64,000 nucleotides of DNA from Clostridiales bacterium (GTDB lineage Bacteria; Bacillota; Clostridia; Christensenellales; Christensenellaceae), in NCBI GenBank assembly GCA_015056045.1, contig SVGZ01000002.1, positions 62,001 through 126,000 of the forward strand. The letters run 5' to 3'. A program made the translations under genes and the position numbers. The notes under the pieces are model-generated. The model did not search any database, had not been told where the DNA came from, and saw only the letters and a program-made list of their open reading frames with translations. Shown here one piece after another: positions 24,976-34,830 of the stretch (positions within the stretch are counted from its first letter, which is position 1; each line of letters begins with the position of its first letter).

Positions 24976-26472
24976 ATGGAACACAGACAGAGAAAGAGAA
25001 AAATTCATAGAAAATACCGCGTAAACAGGCAGAAAATGGGCAGATTTATCGCCATTCTGTGCTGTTTAGTTGTTTTTGCAGCGGCAGGCATTGTTGCCCT
25101 GAGCGGCGGCTTTAAAAAAGGCGAAGTTCCCGAAGAAAGTGCAGAACCTTCTGTTTCCGGAGCTACGATCCTTCAGCTTTCCGATCTTGAAACAGACGAT
25201 ACGCAGCTTTCCGCAATCGAAACAAGCGAAAAATATAAACTCTATATCACAAGCCCGAACACAGGCAACGAAGCGATCGACCTCGCACTTTCGAGCCGTG
25301 TCGATACGCTGACAAACCGCTTTATTTCCGAATGCGATGTTGAACAGCAGGGCCGTTCGGAGCTTACCATCAAATATGACTTAGCCAAAGTAATGGACAA
25401 GCTTTATTCCGTTTGCTTCTATATTACGGAAAAGAAGATGCCGCTTTACGAAACCGTTGAAAGCTGCGAAAGCTATATTTTCGATGCGCAGACCGGCAAA
25501 GCGATCTCCAATGCAGATATTTTTACCGAAGAGTATAACGGCTTCTTCAATGCAAAGATCGCTGAAAGTGTTGCCGAAGAAAACGGAACTTCTGCAGAAG
25601 CGTATTCCAATATCAATTTCCATGCATCTGTTCTCATCGGTGATGACAGTATTTGCCTCGTTTACCCGCAGGATACTTCCGAAGGAAGAAGCTTGAAAAA
25701 ACATTTTATCCCGATCGCGGAAGCATACAACCATATCACGGATGAATATAAGATTTTCGATGTCAACGAGGAAGATATCCCCGTTGAAAATGAAGACCCG
25801 ATTATCGATGTGGAAGATGATCCCTTCACAAACACAGCGGATATTCCCGAAGGCATTGACCCGACGAAGCCTGTTATTGCATTTACCTTTGACGATGGCC
25901 CGAACGGTTCGACAACAAAGAGGATCGTTGATGCGTTGAAAGAACATGGCGCAAGGGCAACCTTCTTCATCGTTGGTGATCGTATCGGTTCCGAAAAACA
26001 GATCGACGCTATGCAGTATGCCGTTGAAGCAGGCTGTGAGATCGCAAACCACACATGGTCTCATGCAAAGCTGACGAAGCTTGACAGTGAAGGCATCAAG
26101 GAAGAGATCGAAAAGGTCAACGATGCGCTTGAAGATGCGATCGGTATCAGGACAAGCTTGCTCAGACCGCCGGGTGGTTCTACGAATGAAGAAACCCTGA
26201 AGGCGATCAAATATCCCGTTATCAAGTGGGATGTTGATACGCGCGACTGGGAATCCAGAGATGCAGATGCCGTTGTTGAACAGATCAAAGCGAATGTTCA
26301 GGATGGTTCGATCGTCCTCATGCATGACCTTTACAAATCGACAGCGGAAGCAGTGGAAAAGATCCTTCCCTGGCTCATTGAACAGGGGTATCAGGTTGTA
26401 ACCGTTTCCGAGCTGATGCAGATCAAGGGTGTTGAAATGGAACGCAGCGTCGTTTATTACAGCGCAAACTAA
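24976..26472 (+). CDS. Membrane-anchored polysaccharide deacetylase (NodB domain), 498 aa
   Basis: A basic N-terminus (RQRKRKIHRKYRVNRQK) leads into one transmembrane helix (~23-43), so the rest lies outside the cell. Residues ~75-270 resemble a DUF3298-type region. The NodB domain spans ~295-490 with all five motifs: TFDDGP (304-309), the zinc pair in NHTWSHAKL, RPPGG, WDVDTRDWES, and IVLMHD. It probably removes N-acetyl groups from peptidoglycan GlcNAc or MurNAc, a modification giving lysozyme resistance; substrate is inference. Weak ribosome site before ATG 24976. Single-gene unit. Confidence 0.92.
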   Translation: MEHRQRKRKIHRKYRVNRQKMGRFIAILCCLVVFAAAGIVALSGGFKKGEVPEESAEPSVSGATILQLSDLETDDTQLSAIETSEKYKLYITSPNTGNEAIDLALSSRVDTLTNRFISECDVEQQGRSELTIKYDLAKVMDKLYSVCFYITEKKMPLYETVESCESYIFDAQTGKAISNADIFTEEYNGFFNAKIAESVAEENGTSAEAYSNINFHASVLIGDDSICLVYPQDTSEGRSLKKHFIPIAEAYNHITDEYKIFDVNEEDIPVENEDPIIDVEDDPFTNTADIPEGIDPTKPVIAFTFDDGPNGSTTKRIVDALKEHGARATFFIVGDRIGSEKQIDAMQYAVEAGCEIANHTWSHAKLTKLDSEGIKEEIEKVNDALEDAIGIRTSLLRPPGGSTNEETLKAIKYPVIKWDVDTRDWESRDADAVVEQIKANVQDGSIVLMHDLYKSTAEAVEKILPWLIEQGYQVVTVSELMQIKGVEMERSVVYYSAN

Positions 26473-26483
26473 CAAAAATACGA

Positions 26484-26509
26484 GCGGCAGAGAAATCTGC
26501 CGCTTTTTT
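26484..26509 (+). terminator. Intrinsic terminator of the deacetylase gene
   Basis: GCGGCAGA and TCTGCCGC with a GAAA tetraloop, then TTTTTT. Perfect stem. Confidence 0.92.
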
Positions 26510-26610
26510 CTTTTGTTTCGGTAAAAATGCTTTTCTTTGGCAAAAAACAGGATTTGCTTTTGTTTGGCGTTTTGGTTAAGATATGAACAAGAAGTTGAGG
26601 TCAGTATCAA

Positions 26611-27113
26611 AACTTCGTTTTTTACCGGTTGATTTGTGGCCAAACCTCGGATATATGTATAAAAAAGAGGAGCCAACCGCGTATATGCTGCTGACTCCAT
26701 AAATGGAGGACGCAGTATTCTCATTGGCATTCGAAAACTGCTGCAGTATTCTCGCTTGCGCTCGAAAACGGCTGAAACGGGAAACTTTTTTACCACTGCG
26801 TTTCCCGAAAATAGAAAAATGAAAAAAGAGAGCTTAAGTTCGGCAGTACCGAACTCTGTAAAAAACTTCGTTTTTAACCGGTTGTTTTGTGGCCAAACCT
26901 CGGATATATGTATAAAAAAGAAGAGCCAACCGCGTATTTGCTGTTGACTCCATAAATGGAAGACGCAGTATTCTCATTAGCATTCGAAAACTGCTGCAGT
27001 ATTCTCATTGGCATTCGAAAACTGCTGAAACGGGAAATTTCTTTTATCACAGCGTTTCCCGAAACAGAAAAATAAAAAAAGAGAGTTAGTCGCTTTCGCG
27101 ACCAACCCTCAGG
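26611..27113. repeat. Two ~222-base direct repeats in a gene-free intergenic zone
   Basis: Copy 1 spans about 26611-26833 and copy 2 about 26864-27086, offset exactly 253 bases at every landmark checked (CAAACCTCGG at 26641 and 26894). A shorter third fragment (GAAACGGGAAACTTCG) follows near 27130. Each copy holds hairpins: CTCCAT/ATGGAG (26695 and 26948) and CGGGAAA/TTTCCCG. Between and after the copies sit two different hairpins at the same place: AGTTCGG/CCGAACT (26837-26855) and a GCGAC-type stem (27084-27113). On the minus strand both are followed by T-runs. Within each copy a segment is itself doubled (GCAGTATTCTC...CGAAAAC). No gene is recognised; possibly a structured RNA or a dispersed repeat family. 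Confidence 0.8.
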
Positions 27114-27195
27114 TATAGAGGAAAAATGAAACGGGAAACTTCGTTATATAGTGTATCCGTGAAATATTGTTTTATTCAAAGAAAGGAAAAATAAA

Positions 27196-27558
27196 ATGGG
27201 TTTTGGATTTGGAAATTGGATTTTTGAGCTGATGTTTACGATCGTGCCGCTGTTGTTTATCGTGCTATTTGTCTATATTTTCGTGCGTGGATTTAAGGAG
27301 CATCAATACAATAAAAATTCGCCGAGGCTGACAGTCTGGGCAAAGTGCGTTGTCAAACGCTACAAACATTCGGGCACGCATGAACATCATACGCATACGA
27401 ATTATTACGCAACCTTTGAAGTGGAAAGCGGCGACCGAATGGAACTTGCGATTTATGGAACGGAATTTGGGCTGATCGCAGAAGGTGACGAGGGAATGCT
27501 CACTTTCCAGGGAAGAAAATTTATATCGTTTGAGAGAAATAAGAAACCACAGGCATAA
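27196..27558 (+). CDS. DUF2500 family membrane protein, 120 aa
   Basis: A transmembrane helix at ~9-33 (LMFTIVPLLFIVLFVYIFV) is followed by a short soluble beta-rich domain with the typical DUF2500 pattern: AKCVVKRYKHSG, a His-rich loop (HEHHTHTNYYATFEV), YGLIAEGDEG-like turn and a closing LTFQGRKFISFER. The His-rich loop could bind metal. Function of the family is unknown. Ribosome site AAGAAAGG nine bases from ATG. Confidence 0.85.
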   Translation: MGFGFGNWIFELMFTIVPLLFIVLFVYIFVRGFKEHQYNKNSPRLTVWAKCVVKRYKHSGTHEHHTHTNYYATFEVESGDRMELAIYGTEFGLIAEGDEGMLTFQGRKFISFERNKKPQA

Positions 27559-27595
27559 GATTTTTTAAGGATAGCTTATAAAGATTTATAAAAAT

Positions 27596-27627
27596 ATCCC
27601 CACCAATGATTTGATGGGGATGTTTTT
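27596..27627. terminator. Terminator between DUF2500 gene and asnS
   Basis: ATCCCCA and TGGGGAT arms, then GTTTTTG on the plus strand and ATTTTTATAA on the minus strand; convergent genes share it. Confidence 0.75.
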
Positions 27628-27634
27628 GTTTCTC

Positions 27635-29023
27635 TTAGAAGTCTGCAGAACGCGGTGTACGCGGGAAGGGAAGGACATCGCGGATGTTGCCCATACCTGT
27701 GAGGTAAAGGATGATTCTCTCGAAACCGAGACCGAAACCGGCGTGTTTAACACCGCCGAATTTACGGAGATCCATATACCACCAATAGTTGCTCATATCC
27801 ATGCCGAGTTCCTTAACGCGAGCTTCGAGGATTTCGAGTCGTTCTTCTCTCTGGCTGCCGCCGATGATTTCGCCGACACCGGGAACGAGAAGGTCCATTG
27901 CAGCGACGGTCTTGTTATCGTCGTTTAAGCGCATATAGAAGGCTTTGATTTCCTTCGGGTAATCTGTAACGAAGACAGGCTTGTTGAAAACTTCTTCGGT
28001 GATGTAGCGCTCGTGTTCGCTCTGCATATCCATGCCCCAGAATACCGGGTAATCGAACTTTCTGCCGGATTTTTCGAGAATTTCGATCGCTTCGGTATAG
28101 GTGATATGACCGAAATCGGAATTGACGATGTTGTCGAGTCTTTCGGAAATGCCCTTATCGACGAAGTTGTTGAAGAAGGCCATTTCTTCGGGAAGCTCTG
28201 CACGGACGGTGTTGATGATGTATTTGATGAGGTCTTCTGCAAGAGCCATATCATCCTTTAAGTCTGCGAAAGCCATTTCGGGCTCGATCATCCAGAATTC
28301 GGATGCGTGACGGGGTGTGTTGGAGTTTTCTGCGCGGAATGTCGGGCCGAATGTATAGACATTCTTGAAAGCGAGTGCATAGCATTCTGCTTCGAGCTGA
28401 CCGGAAACTGTCAGGTTAGCGCTCTTTCCGAAGAAATCCTTGTTGTAATCAACTTCACCCTGTTCTGTTTTGGGAAGGTCTTCGAGGTCGAGTGTTGTAA
28501 CGTGGAACATCTGGCCTGCGCCTTCAGCGTCGGATGCGGTGATGAGCGGTGTATGGACATAGACAAATTTTCTTTCGTTGAAGAATTTGTGGATAGCCCA
28601 TGCAACGGCACTGCGAACGCGGAAAACAGCGGAGAATGTGTTTGTTCTGGGTCTTAAATGTGCCTGTGTGCGGAGGTATTCAAAGGAATGTCTCTTTTTC
28701 TGCAGCGGATAATCCGAAGGGCAGTCGCCTTCGAGGACGATTTCTTTTGCCTTGAGTTCAAAAGGCTGCTTTGCGCCGGGTGTTAATTCGAGTGTGCCTG
28801 TGCAGATGATCGCACTGCCAACGGTCAGCTTGGTAGCTGCTTTGAAATCGTTAACGATGCCGTCTTCAAAAACGATCTGCAGGTTGGAGAAGAATGTACC
28901 GTCGTTGAGTTCGATAAAGCCAAAAGCTTTGGAAGCACGAACTGTGCGTACCCAACCGCCGACGACCACTTCTTTGCCGGCATATTCAGCTGTGTTTCTA
29001 AAAATTTCTCTGATATCGATCAT
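27635..29023 (-). CDS. asnS: Asparaginyl-tRNA synthetase, 462 aa
   Basis: Class II synthetase charging tRNA-Asn directly. An N-terminal OB-fold anticodon-binding domain ([22 protein letters not shown]) precedes the catalytic core with [28 protein letters not shown] (motif 1 region), [22 protein letters not shown] (motif 2) and [15 protein letters not shown] (motif 3). Length is normal. Ribosome site GAGGATATT lies in the end of asnA, eleven bases upstream, so asnA and asnS are one operon and both serve the asparagine supply for translation. Confidence 0.97.
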   Translation of the reverse strand: MIDIREIFRNTAEYAGKEVVVGGWVRTVRASKAFGFIELNDGTFFSNLQIVFEDGIVNDFKAATKLTVGSAIICTGTLELTPGAKQPFELKAKEIVLEGDCPSDYPLQKKRHSFEYLRTQAHLRPRTNTFSAVFRVRSAVAWAIHKFFNERKFVYVHTPLITASDAEGAGQMFHVTTLDLEDLPKTEQGEVDYNKDFFGKSANLTVSGQLEAECYALAFKNVYTFGPTFRAENSNTPRHASEFWMIEPEMAFADLKDDMALAEDLIKYIINTVRAELPEEMAFFNNFVDKGISERLDNIVNSDFGHITYTEAIEILEKSGRKFDYPVFWGMDMQSEHERYITEEVFNKPVFVTDYPKEIKAFYMRLNDDNKTVAAMDLLVPGVGEIIGGSQREERLEILEARVKELGMDMSNYWWYMDLRKFGGVKHAGFGLGFERIILYLTGMGNIRDVLPFPRTPRSADF

Positions 29024-29034
29024 AATATCCTCAC

Positions 29035-30036
29035 TTATAATAGCTCTATGCCGTCTTCATGGCATTTTTTGATCATTTCTTTGGGCCAGATGCTCGCCTG
29101 TACTTCGCCGATGTGGGCTTTGCCGAGGAGCATCATGCAAAGTCTGCTCTGCCCAATACCGCCGCCTGCTGTAAGCGGAAGCGAATCTGCAAGAACAGCT
29201 TTATGGAAAGGAAGCTCTGCACGAGTCTCAAGTCCTGCGGTCTCGAGCTGAGATTTCATGGATGCAGCATCAACGCGGATGCCCATCGAAGAAATTTCGA
29301 GTGCGCAATCGAGAATGGGATAGTGGATCAGGATATCGCCATTGAGCGACCAATCGTCATAGTCAGGTGCACGGCCATCGTGGCGTTCGCCGTTGCTTAA
29401 TTTTCCGCCGATCCCGATAATGAATACAGAGCCGTACTTTTTGCAGATCGCAAGCTCTCTTTCTTTTGCGGAAAGGTTGGGATACATCTGCAGAAGTTCC
29501 TCGGAATGGATGAACTTAATATCTCTTGAGAGGAAAGTCCCGAGCCTCGGGAAAATTTCGTGGATGTAGTCCTGTGTTAAAACAAGGGCATCATAGATGC
29601 GGTGAACGATCCAGCGGAGCTTTTCTTCCGTGCGTTCTTCACGCTTTAAGATGAGCTCCCAATCCCACTGGTCAACATAGACGGAGTGGAGATTATCGAG
29701 GTCTTCATCGCGGCGGATAGCGTTCATATCGGTGTATAAGCCTTCGCCTGTGCCATAGCCATATTTCTTTAAGGCCATGCGCTTCCATTTTGCGAGCGAA
29801 TGGACGATTTCGACATCGGAATGAAGATCCTTGATGTCAAAAGCGACGGGTCTTTCGAAGCCGTTTAAATTGTCATTCAGCCCGCTTTCCGGGCGAACAA
29901 ACAGCGGCGCAGAAACACGGTTAAGATTGAGTGCCGCTGCAAGTTCTCTTTCGAATCTGTCTTTTACGAGTTTGATGGCGTGTTCAGTTTCACGCACTGT
30001 CAGTCGGCTTTTATAGCCGTCCGGCAAGATCAGCAT
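29035..30036 (-). CDS. asnA: Aspartate-ammonia ligase (asparagine synthetase A), 333 aa
   Basis: Makes asparagine from aspartate, ammonia and ATP with a class II synthetase-like fold. Family motifs: [56 protein letters not shown] and [16 protein letters not shown] at the C-terminus. Length is normal (about 330). Strong ribosome site AAGGAGGTAAATTGAG. Promoter at 30078-30106; there is no room for a T-box leader. First gene of asnA-asnS. Confidence 0.97.
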   Translation of the reverse strand: MLILPDGYKSRLTVRETEHAIKLVKDRFERELAAALNLNRVSAPLFVRPESGLNDNLNGFERPVAFDIKDLHSDVEIVHSLAKWKRMALKKYGYGTGEGLYTDMNAIRRDEDLDNLHSVYVDQWDWELILKREERTEEKLRWIVHRIYDALVLTQDYIHEIFPRLGTFLSRDIKFIHSEELLQMYPNLSAKERELAICKKYGSVFIIGIGGKLSNGERHDGRAPDYDDWSLNGDILIHYPILDCALEISSMGIRVDAASMKSQLETAGLETRAELPFHKAVLADSLPLTAGGGIGQSRLCMMLLGKAHIGEVQASIWPKEMIKKCHEDGIELL

Positions 30037-30077
30037 CTCAATTTACCTCCTTAATCGGTTTCAATCCAATTATCAAT

Positions 30078-30106
30078 TCTATCATAAGGAGGCATTTCTT
30101 TCAAGT
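30078..30106 (-). promoter_or_regulatory. Promoter of asnA-asnS
   Basis: Minus strand TTGAAA (30106-30101), 17-base spacer, TAGAAT (30083-30078); short leader. Confidence 0.75.
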
Positions 30107-30129
30107 TGTATTTGCCTGCTGTGGGAAAT

Positions 30130-31425
30130 TTAGCAGTTTAAAAGCTCCATAATCGGTTTTCCGTCGGCATCTTCGAGTGTGAGCCCAAAGGGATAGAGGA
30201 AGGTTGGTGCTTCATCAAGAATAGAACCATTTTCGAGATGAACACCTTTTTTGAAGGAAGGTCCGCTTACGATAAAAGGTGGCTGAGGACCTTTTTCGGG
30301 CATATGCCCATGTGTTGCTCTGCCGTAGCGATAGTCCAAAGGATCGCATGGACGAACGAATGGTCGTTTCCAATCGTCGTTAAATGAAGTGTAGCCATCA
30401 CTTTCAATAACAAAGGAAAAACGGCCTGAGAGTCCATAACGAGCATCCGCTTCGGCTGCAGGCAGAACTTCGTCTATGCCATAGATGCCATCTTCAGCCA
30501 TTTCGCAAAGAAGCTTGTAAACAGCGTCTTCGTCTGCTTTGTTTTTTACATAGACATGTGCTGAAAGCGTTGCTGAGGCGATATAGACACTCCAATCTTT
30601 AAGTGCACCATTCTCAACCTGCAGCCAGCCCTTTTCCGCAAGAATGGCATTGAGACAGATTGTACGGCGAATATCGAGGTGTCCATGATCGCTCAGGAGG
30701 ATAATATCTGTATTTTCATAAATTCCTGTTTCTTCCAGTGTATCAATGAGTTTGCCAAGCCAGACATCAAGTGTATCGATCGCTTCTTTGATATGCTCAC
30801 CAAAAAGCCCTTTTGCATGCCTTGCGTAATCGATCATACAGAGGTGTGTCATCATAATATTGGGTTTATGTTCTTTTATAATGTCGCAAAGGCAGTTGAC
30901 CTGAAATTCCTCATACATCGGGCGTTTATTGAAATCCAGGATATCAATATATTTATTGATGATAGGCATGAGAGAAGGTGTACAGAGTTTTGCGTAAATA
31001 TCGGGAAGATCGGCATTTGTCTTTCCGGAAACATGGGCTTCAACAAGTTCGGGAATGACATAATCAATAATATCGTCTGCTTCTTCTGTATGCGGCCAGC
31101 GGCAGGCAGCGATTGTGTAACCTGCTTCATGCCATTTATGGAAAATTGTTGGTACTTTGATCTGCGGAAGCGAGTTGTACCAGGGAAGGATGAGATTTCC
31201 CGGAGAGAAAGTTTCGTTGCAGATTACACCGTGCTTTCCGGCTGTACAGCCGGTTAAAAGTGTGGCATGGATGGGGTGTGTCAAAGTCGGGTAGATCGTT
31301 TTGACTTTATCAATTTGTGAGCTGTTTTGGAAAATACGGGCGAAATTTGGCAGCGTTTTTGCATAGGGAAGATCTTCAGTGACCATTGCGTCAAGGCTGA
31401 CAATAAGCATATATCTATTTTTCAT
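30130..31425 (-). CDS. Alkaline-phosphatase-superfamily phosphodiesterase/nucleotide pyrophosphatase, 431 aa
   Basis: Type I phosphodiesterase fold: the first metal Asp is in LIVSLDAMVTEDLP, the nucleophile is a Thr in TIYPTLTHPIHATLLTG, and the second metal set is in ILLSDHGHLDI and the C-terminal ATHGHMPE. No signal peptide, so it is cytosolic, unlike many family members. Length fits (about 430). Ribosome site AAGGAGAAATCCAC. It follows the sulfhydrylase gene with a terminator between and has no obvious promoter of its own, so it may depend on read-through. Substrate unknown. Confidence 0.88.
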   Translation of the reverse strand: MKNRYMLIVSLDAMVTEDLPYAKTLPNFARIFQNSSQIDKVKTIYPTLTHPIHATLLTGCTAGKHGVICNETFSPGNLILPWYNSLPQIKVPTIFHKWHEAGYTIAACRWPHTEEADDIIDYVIPELVEAHVSGKTNADLPDIYAKLCTPSLMPIINKYIDILDFNKRPMYEEFQVNCLCDIIKEHKPNIMMTHLCMIDYARHAKGLFGEHIKEAIDTLDVWLGKLIDTLEETGIYENTDIILLSDHGHLDIRRTICLNAILAEKGWLQVENGALKDWSVYIASATLSAHVYVKNKADEDAVYKLLCEMAEDGIYGIDEVLPAAEADARYGLSGRFSFVIESDGYTSFNDDWKRPFVRPCDPLDYRYGRATHGHMPEKGPQPPFIVSGPSFKKGVHLENGSILDEAPTFLYPFGLTLEDADGKPIMELLNC

Positions 31426-31440
31426 GTGGATTTCTCCTTG

Positions 31441-31470
31441 AAAAAAAGAACAGGGCGATGCCTGTTCTTT
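31441..31470 (-). terminator. Terminator after the sulfhydrylase gene
   Basis: AAAGAACAGG and CCTGTTCTTT arms, then on the minus strand a run of seven T. Confidence 0.88.
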
Positions 31471-31476
31471 TAAGAT

Positions 31477-32742
31477 TCAGAGATTTGCGAGGCTCTGCTT
31501 GACGTCTGCCAGAATGTCTTCGACATTTTCAAGACCAACGGAGAAGCGAACCATACCAGGGTGTACACCTGCAGCCAGGAGCTGTTCATCTGTCAGCTGG
31601 CGGTGTGTTGCGCTTGCCGGGTGAAGGACACAGGTGCGGATATCGGCAACGTGAACTTCGTTGGAGCACATTTTGAGACCGTCCATGAATTTAACGGCTG
31701 CTTCTTTGCCGCCTTTGAAGAAGAGCGAAATAACACCGCAGCTACCTTTCGGGAGGTATTTCTTTGCGAGTTCATGGTATTCATCGCCTTCGAGACCGGA
31801 ATAGCTGACCTTTTCGATCGCGTCGCATTCGGAGAAGAATTTTGCCATGGTCAGAGCATTTGCACAGTATCTTTCCATGCGGAGCGCCAATGTTTCAAGA
31901 CCAATATTGAGCAGGAATGCGGAATGTGCAGCCGGATAACAGCCAAAGTCACGCATGAGCTGCATTCTTGCCTTTAAGATATAGGCCATTTTGCCATACT
32001 GCTTGGTATAGATGATGCCGTGATAGGATTCATCGGGTTCGGTGAGTTCCGGGAAATCGCCGCTTTCCCAATCGAAGTTGCCGCTGTCTACGATGACGCC
32101 GCCAACCTGCAGAGCGTGTCCATCCATGTATTTTGTTGTGGAATGAACGACGATGTCTGCGCCGAATTCGATCGGTTTGCAGAGGATCGGTGTGGCAAAG
32201 GTATTATCGATGATGAGCGGAACATGGTGTGCGTGCGCGATCCTTGCCATTTTTTCGATATCGAGAACAGCAAGAGCAGGGTTTGCGATCGTTTCGCCAA
32301 ACATCGCCTTTGTATTGGGTTTGAAAGCTGCGCTGATTTCTTCTTCGCTTGCGTTTGCATCGACGAAAATACACTCGATGCCGAGCTTTTTCAGCGTGAA
32401 AGCGAAGAGGTTGACGGTTCCGCCATAAATCGTCGATGTGCTGACGAAGCTGTCGCCGGCTTTGCAGATGTTCAGAATGGATAAGAGAGAAGCTGCCTGA
32501 CCGGAGCTTGTGCACATTGCGCCGATGCCGCCTTCAAGTGCTGCGATCTTATCTTCAACCGCCATAACGGTCGGATTGGCAAAACGGGAATAGATGAGTG
32601 CCTTTGTCGGGTCATCGAAAACATCGCCGACATCGGTCGTGGAATCAAAAACATAGGTTGTGCTTTGATATATGGGCATGACACCGGGCTCGGTATTTTT
32701 GGGTGTATAACCGGCGCGGAGGCATTTGGTTTCGTCTTTCAT
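31477..32742 (-). CDS. O-acetylhomoserine sulfhydrylase-like PLP enzyme (Cys/Met metabolism), 421 aa
   Basis: Cys/Met-metabolism PLP family (gamma-family, fold type I). Signatures: MPIYQSTTYVFDS, YSRFANPTVMAVEDKIAALEGG, SGQAASLLSI, and the PLP lysine in DIVVHSTTKYMDGH; the C-terminal HPASATHRQL is strongly conserved. Length (about 420-430) and the long insertion near GNFDWESGDFPELTEPD fit O-acetylhomoserine sulfhydrylase (MetY) better than cystathionine or methionine gamma-lyase, but the activity cannot be fixed. It would make homocysteine from O-acetylhomoserine and sulfide. Single unit. Confidence 0.88.
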   Translation of the reverse strand: MKDETKCLRAGYTPKNTEPGVMPIYQSTTYVFDSTTDVGDVFDDPTKALIYSRFANPTVMAVEDKIAALEGGIGAMCTSSGQAASLLSILNICKAGDSFVSTSTIYGGTVNLFAFTLKKLGIECIFVDANASEEEISAAFKPNTKAMFGETIANPALAVLDIEKMARIAHAHHVPLIIDNTFATPILCKPIEFGADIVVHSTTKYMDGHALQVGGVIVDSGNFDWESGDFPELTEPDESYHGIIYTKQYGKMAYILKARMQLMRDFGCYPAAHSAFLLNIGLETLALRMERYCANALTMAKFFSECDAIEKVSYSGLEGDEYHELAKKYLPKGSCGVISLFFKGGKEAAVKFMDGLKMCSNEVHVADIRTCVLHPASATHRQLTDEQLLAAGVHPGMVRFSVGLENVEDILADVKQSLANL

Positions 32743-32776
32743 GCTGCGTACCTTTCATGAATAAAATTTCTCTTAT

Positions 32777-32805
32777 ATCATAAACTTTTGCGGAGGATTT
32801 TTCAA
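32777..32805 (-). promoter_or_regulatory. Promoter of the sulfhydrylase gene
   Basis: Minus strand TTGAAA (32805-32800), 17-base spacer, TATGAT (32782-32777). Leader about 28 bases, so there is no SAM riboswitch. Confidence 0.75.
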
Positions 32806-32936
32806 GTTTTATGGGAAGAATATTGAAAAGACAAGGGAATATTTATAAAGAAATTTCTGCATAGGTAACGAAAAAATGATTCTTTTTGCAATAGCTAGAT
32901 ATTTTTGGAGAAGAACAACCCCTCCGTTTTTTGCAC

Positions 32937-32967
32937 AAAAAAAGAGCGACACGCAGTCGCTCTTTTC
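32937..32967 (-). terminator. Terminator of pckG
   Basis: AAAGAGCGAC and GTCGCTCTTT arms, 5-base loop, T-run on the minus strand. Confidence 0.88.
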
Positions 32968-32987
32968 ATATTCATTTTCAGGCTGTT

Positions 32988-34763
32988 TTATGCATCGAGA
33001 CGAGCTTCGAGAGCCTTGAGCTGTTTAGCCATTTCTTCGGGCAGTCTGTCGCCGAAACGAGCGTAGAATGCTTTGATGCCTTCAACGTCTTCTTTCCAGA
33101 GATCCTTATCAACATTGAGGAGGTCTTTTACTGTATCAACTGTGACATCGGAGAGACCTTCGATGTTGATGTCTTCTGCCTTCGGTTCATAGCCGATAGC
33201 TGTTTCAACTGCATCAGCGTTGCCTTCGCAGCGTTCGATGATCCAGTCGAGGACGCGCATATTGTCGCCGAAACCGGGCCAGATGAAGTGACCTTCGTCG
33301 TCTGTTCTGAACCAGTTGACGTTGAAGATCTTCGGAGCGTTTTCACCGAGTTTAACGCCCATGTCTACCCAATGCTGCCAATAATCGCCCATGTTGTAGC
33401 CGCAGAAGGGGAGCATAGCCATCGGGTCACGACGGACAACGCCTACTGCACCTGCAGCTGCAGCAGTTGTTTCGGAAGCCATGATGGAGCCGACGAATAC
33501 GCCATGGTTCCAGTCAAATGCCTGGTATACGAGCGGAGCTGTCTTTGCTCTTCTGCCGCCGAAGATCATTGCGGAGATCGGAACACCCTGGGGGTTATCG
33601 AATTCGGGGGAAATGCAGGGGCAGTTCTTTGCGGGAGCTGTGAAACGGCTGTTCGGATGAGCGAGCTTTTCGCCAAATGTCTTGCCGTTGACCTTTGCGC
33701 CCTTCCATTCGGTTGCATTTTCCGGAGGATTCTTGTCGAGGCCTTCCCACCAAACTGTCATATCATCATTGTTGATAGCAACGTTTGTGAAGATTGTGCC
33801 CTGTTTTGTGGAAGCGAGTGCGTTGTAGTTGGATTTTGCGTTTGTGCCGGGAGCAACGCCGAAGAAACCGTTTTCGGGGTTGATTGCATAAAGCTTACCA
33901 TCTTCACCCTGCTTTAACCAAGCGATGTCATCGCCGACTGTCCATACTTTGTAGCCCTTATTTCTGTAGCCTTCCGGCGGGATAAGCATAGCCAGGTTTG
34001 TTTTGCCGCAAGCAGACGGGAATGCAGCTGTGACATATTTAACTTCGCCATTCGGTTTTTCGATGCCGAGGATGAGCATATGTTCAGCCATCCAGCCTTC
34101 GTTCTTGCCCTGGAAGGAAGCGATTCTGAGAGCGAAGCACTTTTTGCCAAGGAGTACGTTGCCGCCGTATGCGGAGTTGATGGACCAGATTGTGTTGTCT
34201 TCCGGGAAGTGAACGATGTAGCGTTTTTCCGGGTCAACATCTGCTTTGGAGTGCAGACCGCGAACGAAGTCATTGGATGTTTCGCCGAGGTTTTCGAAAG
34301 CAGCTTTGCCCATACGGGTCATGATTTCCATGTTTAATACAACATAGATGGAGTCTGTAAGCTCAACGCCTACTTTTGCCAGCGGGGAACCGATCGGGCC
34401 CATGGAGTAGGGGATAACATACATGGTGCGGCCTTTCATAACGCCGTCATACATGGGTGTGAGCTTAGCATACATTTCTTCCGGTGCGCACCAGTTATTG
34501 GTCGGGCCGGCATCTTCTTTCTTGCTTGTGCAGATGAATGTTCTGTCTTCAACACGTGCAACGTCGTTGGGCTGTGTTCTGTGGTAGAGGCAGCCGGGAA
34601 GAAGTTCTTCGTTGAGGCGGATCATTTCACCTGTTGCAACAGCTTCATCACGAAGAGCATCGAGCTGTTCTTTGCTTCCGTCGATCCAGACAACTTTGTC
34701 GGGCTTTGTGAGAGCTGTCATCTCTTCTACCCAATTCAGTACGTTCTTGTTAGAAGTCAACAT
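32988..34763 (-). CDS. pckG: Phosphoenolpyruvate carboxykinase (GTP), 591 aa
   Basis: Interconverts oxaloacetate + GTP and PEP + CO2 + GDP; in fermenters often run toward oxaloacetate. The GTP-type family is shown by the P-loop FPSACGKTNLAML, the VGDDIAWL metal-binding segment, the PEP/Mn site SAYGGNVLLGKKCFALR and APKNCP-like ...TAPAKNCPCISPEFDNPQGVP. Length (about 590) matches GTP enzymes, not ATP ones (about 540). Ribosome site AAGGAGAACCTACT. Single-gene unit with strong promoter and terminator. Confidence 0.96.
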   Translation of the reverse strand: MLTSNKNVLNWVEEMTALTKPDKVVWIDGSKEQLDALRDEAVATGEMIRLNEELLPGCLYHRTQPNDVARVEDRTFICTSKKEDAGPTNNWCAPEEMYAKLTPMYDGVMKGRTMYVIPYSMGPIGSPLAKVGVELTDSIYVVLNMEIMTRMGKAAFENLGETSNDFVRGLHSKADVDPEKRYIVHFPEDNTIWSINSAYGGNVLLGKKCFALRIASFQGKNEGWMAEHMLILGIEKPNGEVKYVTAAFPSACGKTNLAMLIPPEGYRNKGYKVWTVGDDIAWLKQGEDGKLYAINPENGFFGVAPGTNAKSNYNALASTKQGTIFTNVAINNDDMTVWWEGLDKNPPENATEWKGAKVNGKTFGEKLAHPNSRFTAPAKNCPCISPEFDNPQGVPISAMIFGGRRAKTAPLVYQAFDWNHGVFVGSIMASETTAAAAGAVGVVRRDPMAMLPFCGYNMGDYWQHWVDMGVKLGENAPKIFNVNWFRTDDEGHFIWPGFGDNMRVLDWIIERCEGNADAVETAIGYEPKAEDINIEGLSDVTVDTVKDLLNVDKDLWKEDVEGIKAFYARFGDRLPEEMAKQLKALEARLDA

Positions 34764-34830
34764 AGTAGGTTCTCCTTAACTTAATCTTATCTCATTAAAC
34801 TTATAGTTATATAAACTACATTTGATTCTT

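Noticed and set aside
26610-27030. Small frames inside the doubled intergenic element, for example a 46-residue minus-strand frame in copy 2 with a related frame in copy 1
   Set aside because: The frames start differently in the two copies, have no ribosome site, and the differences do not look biased to silent positions; structure explains the conservation better.
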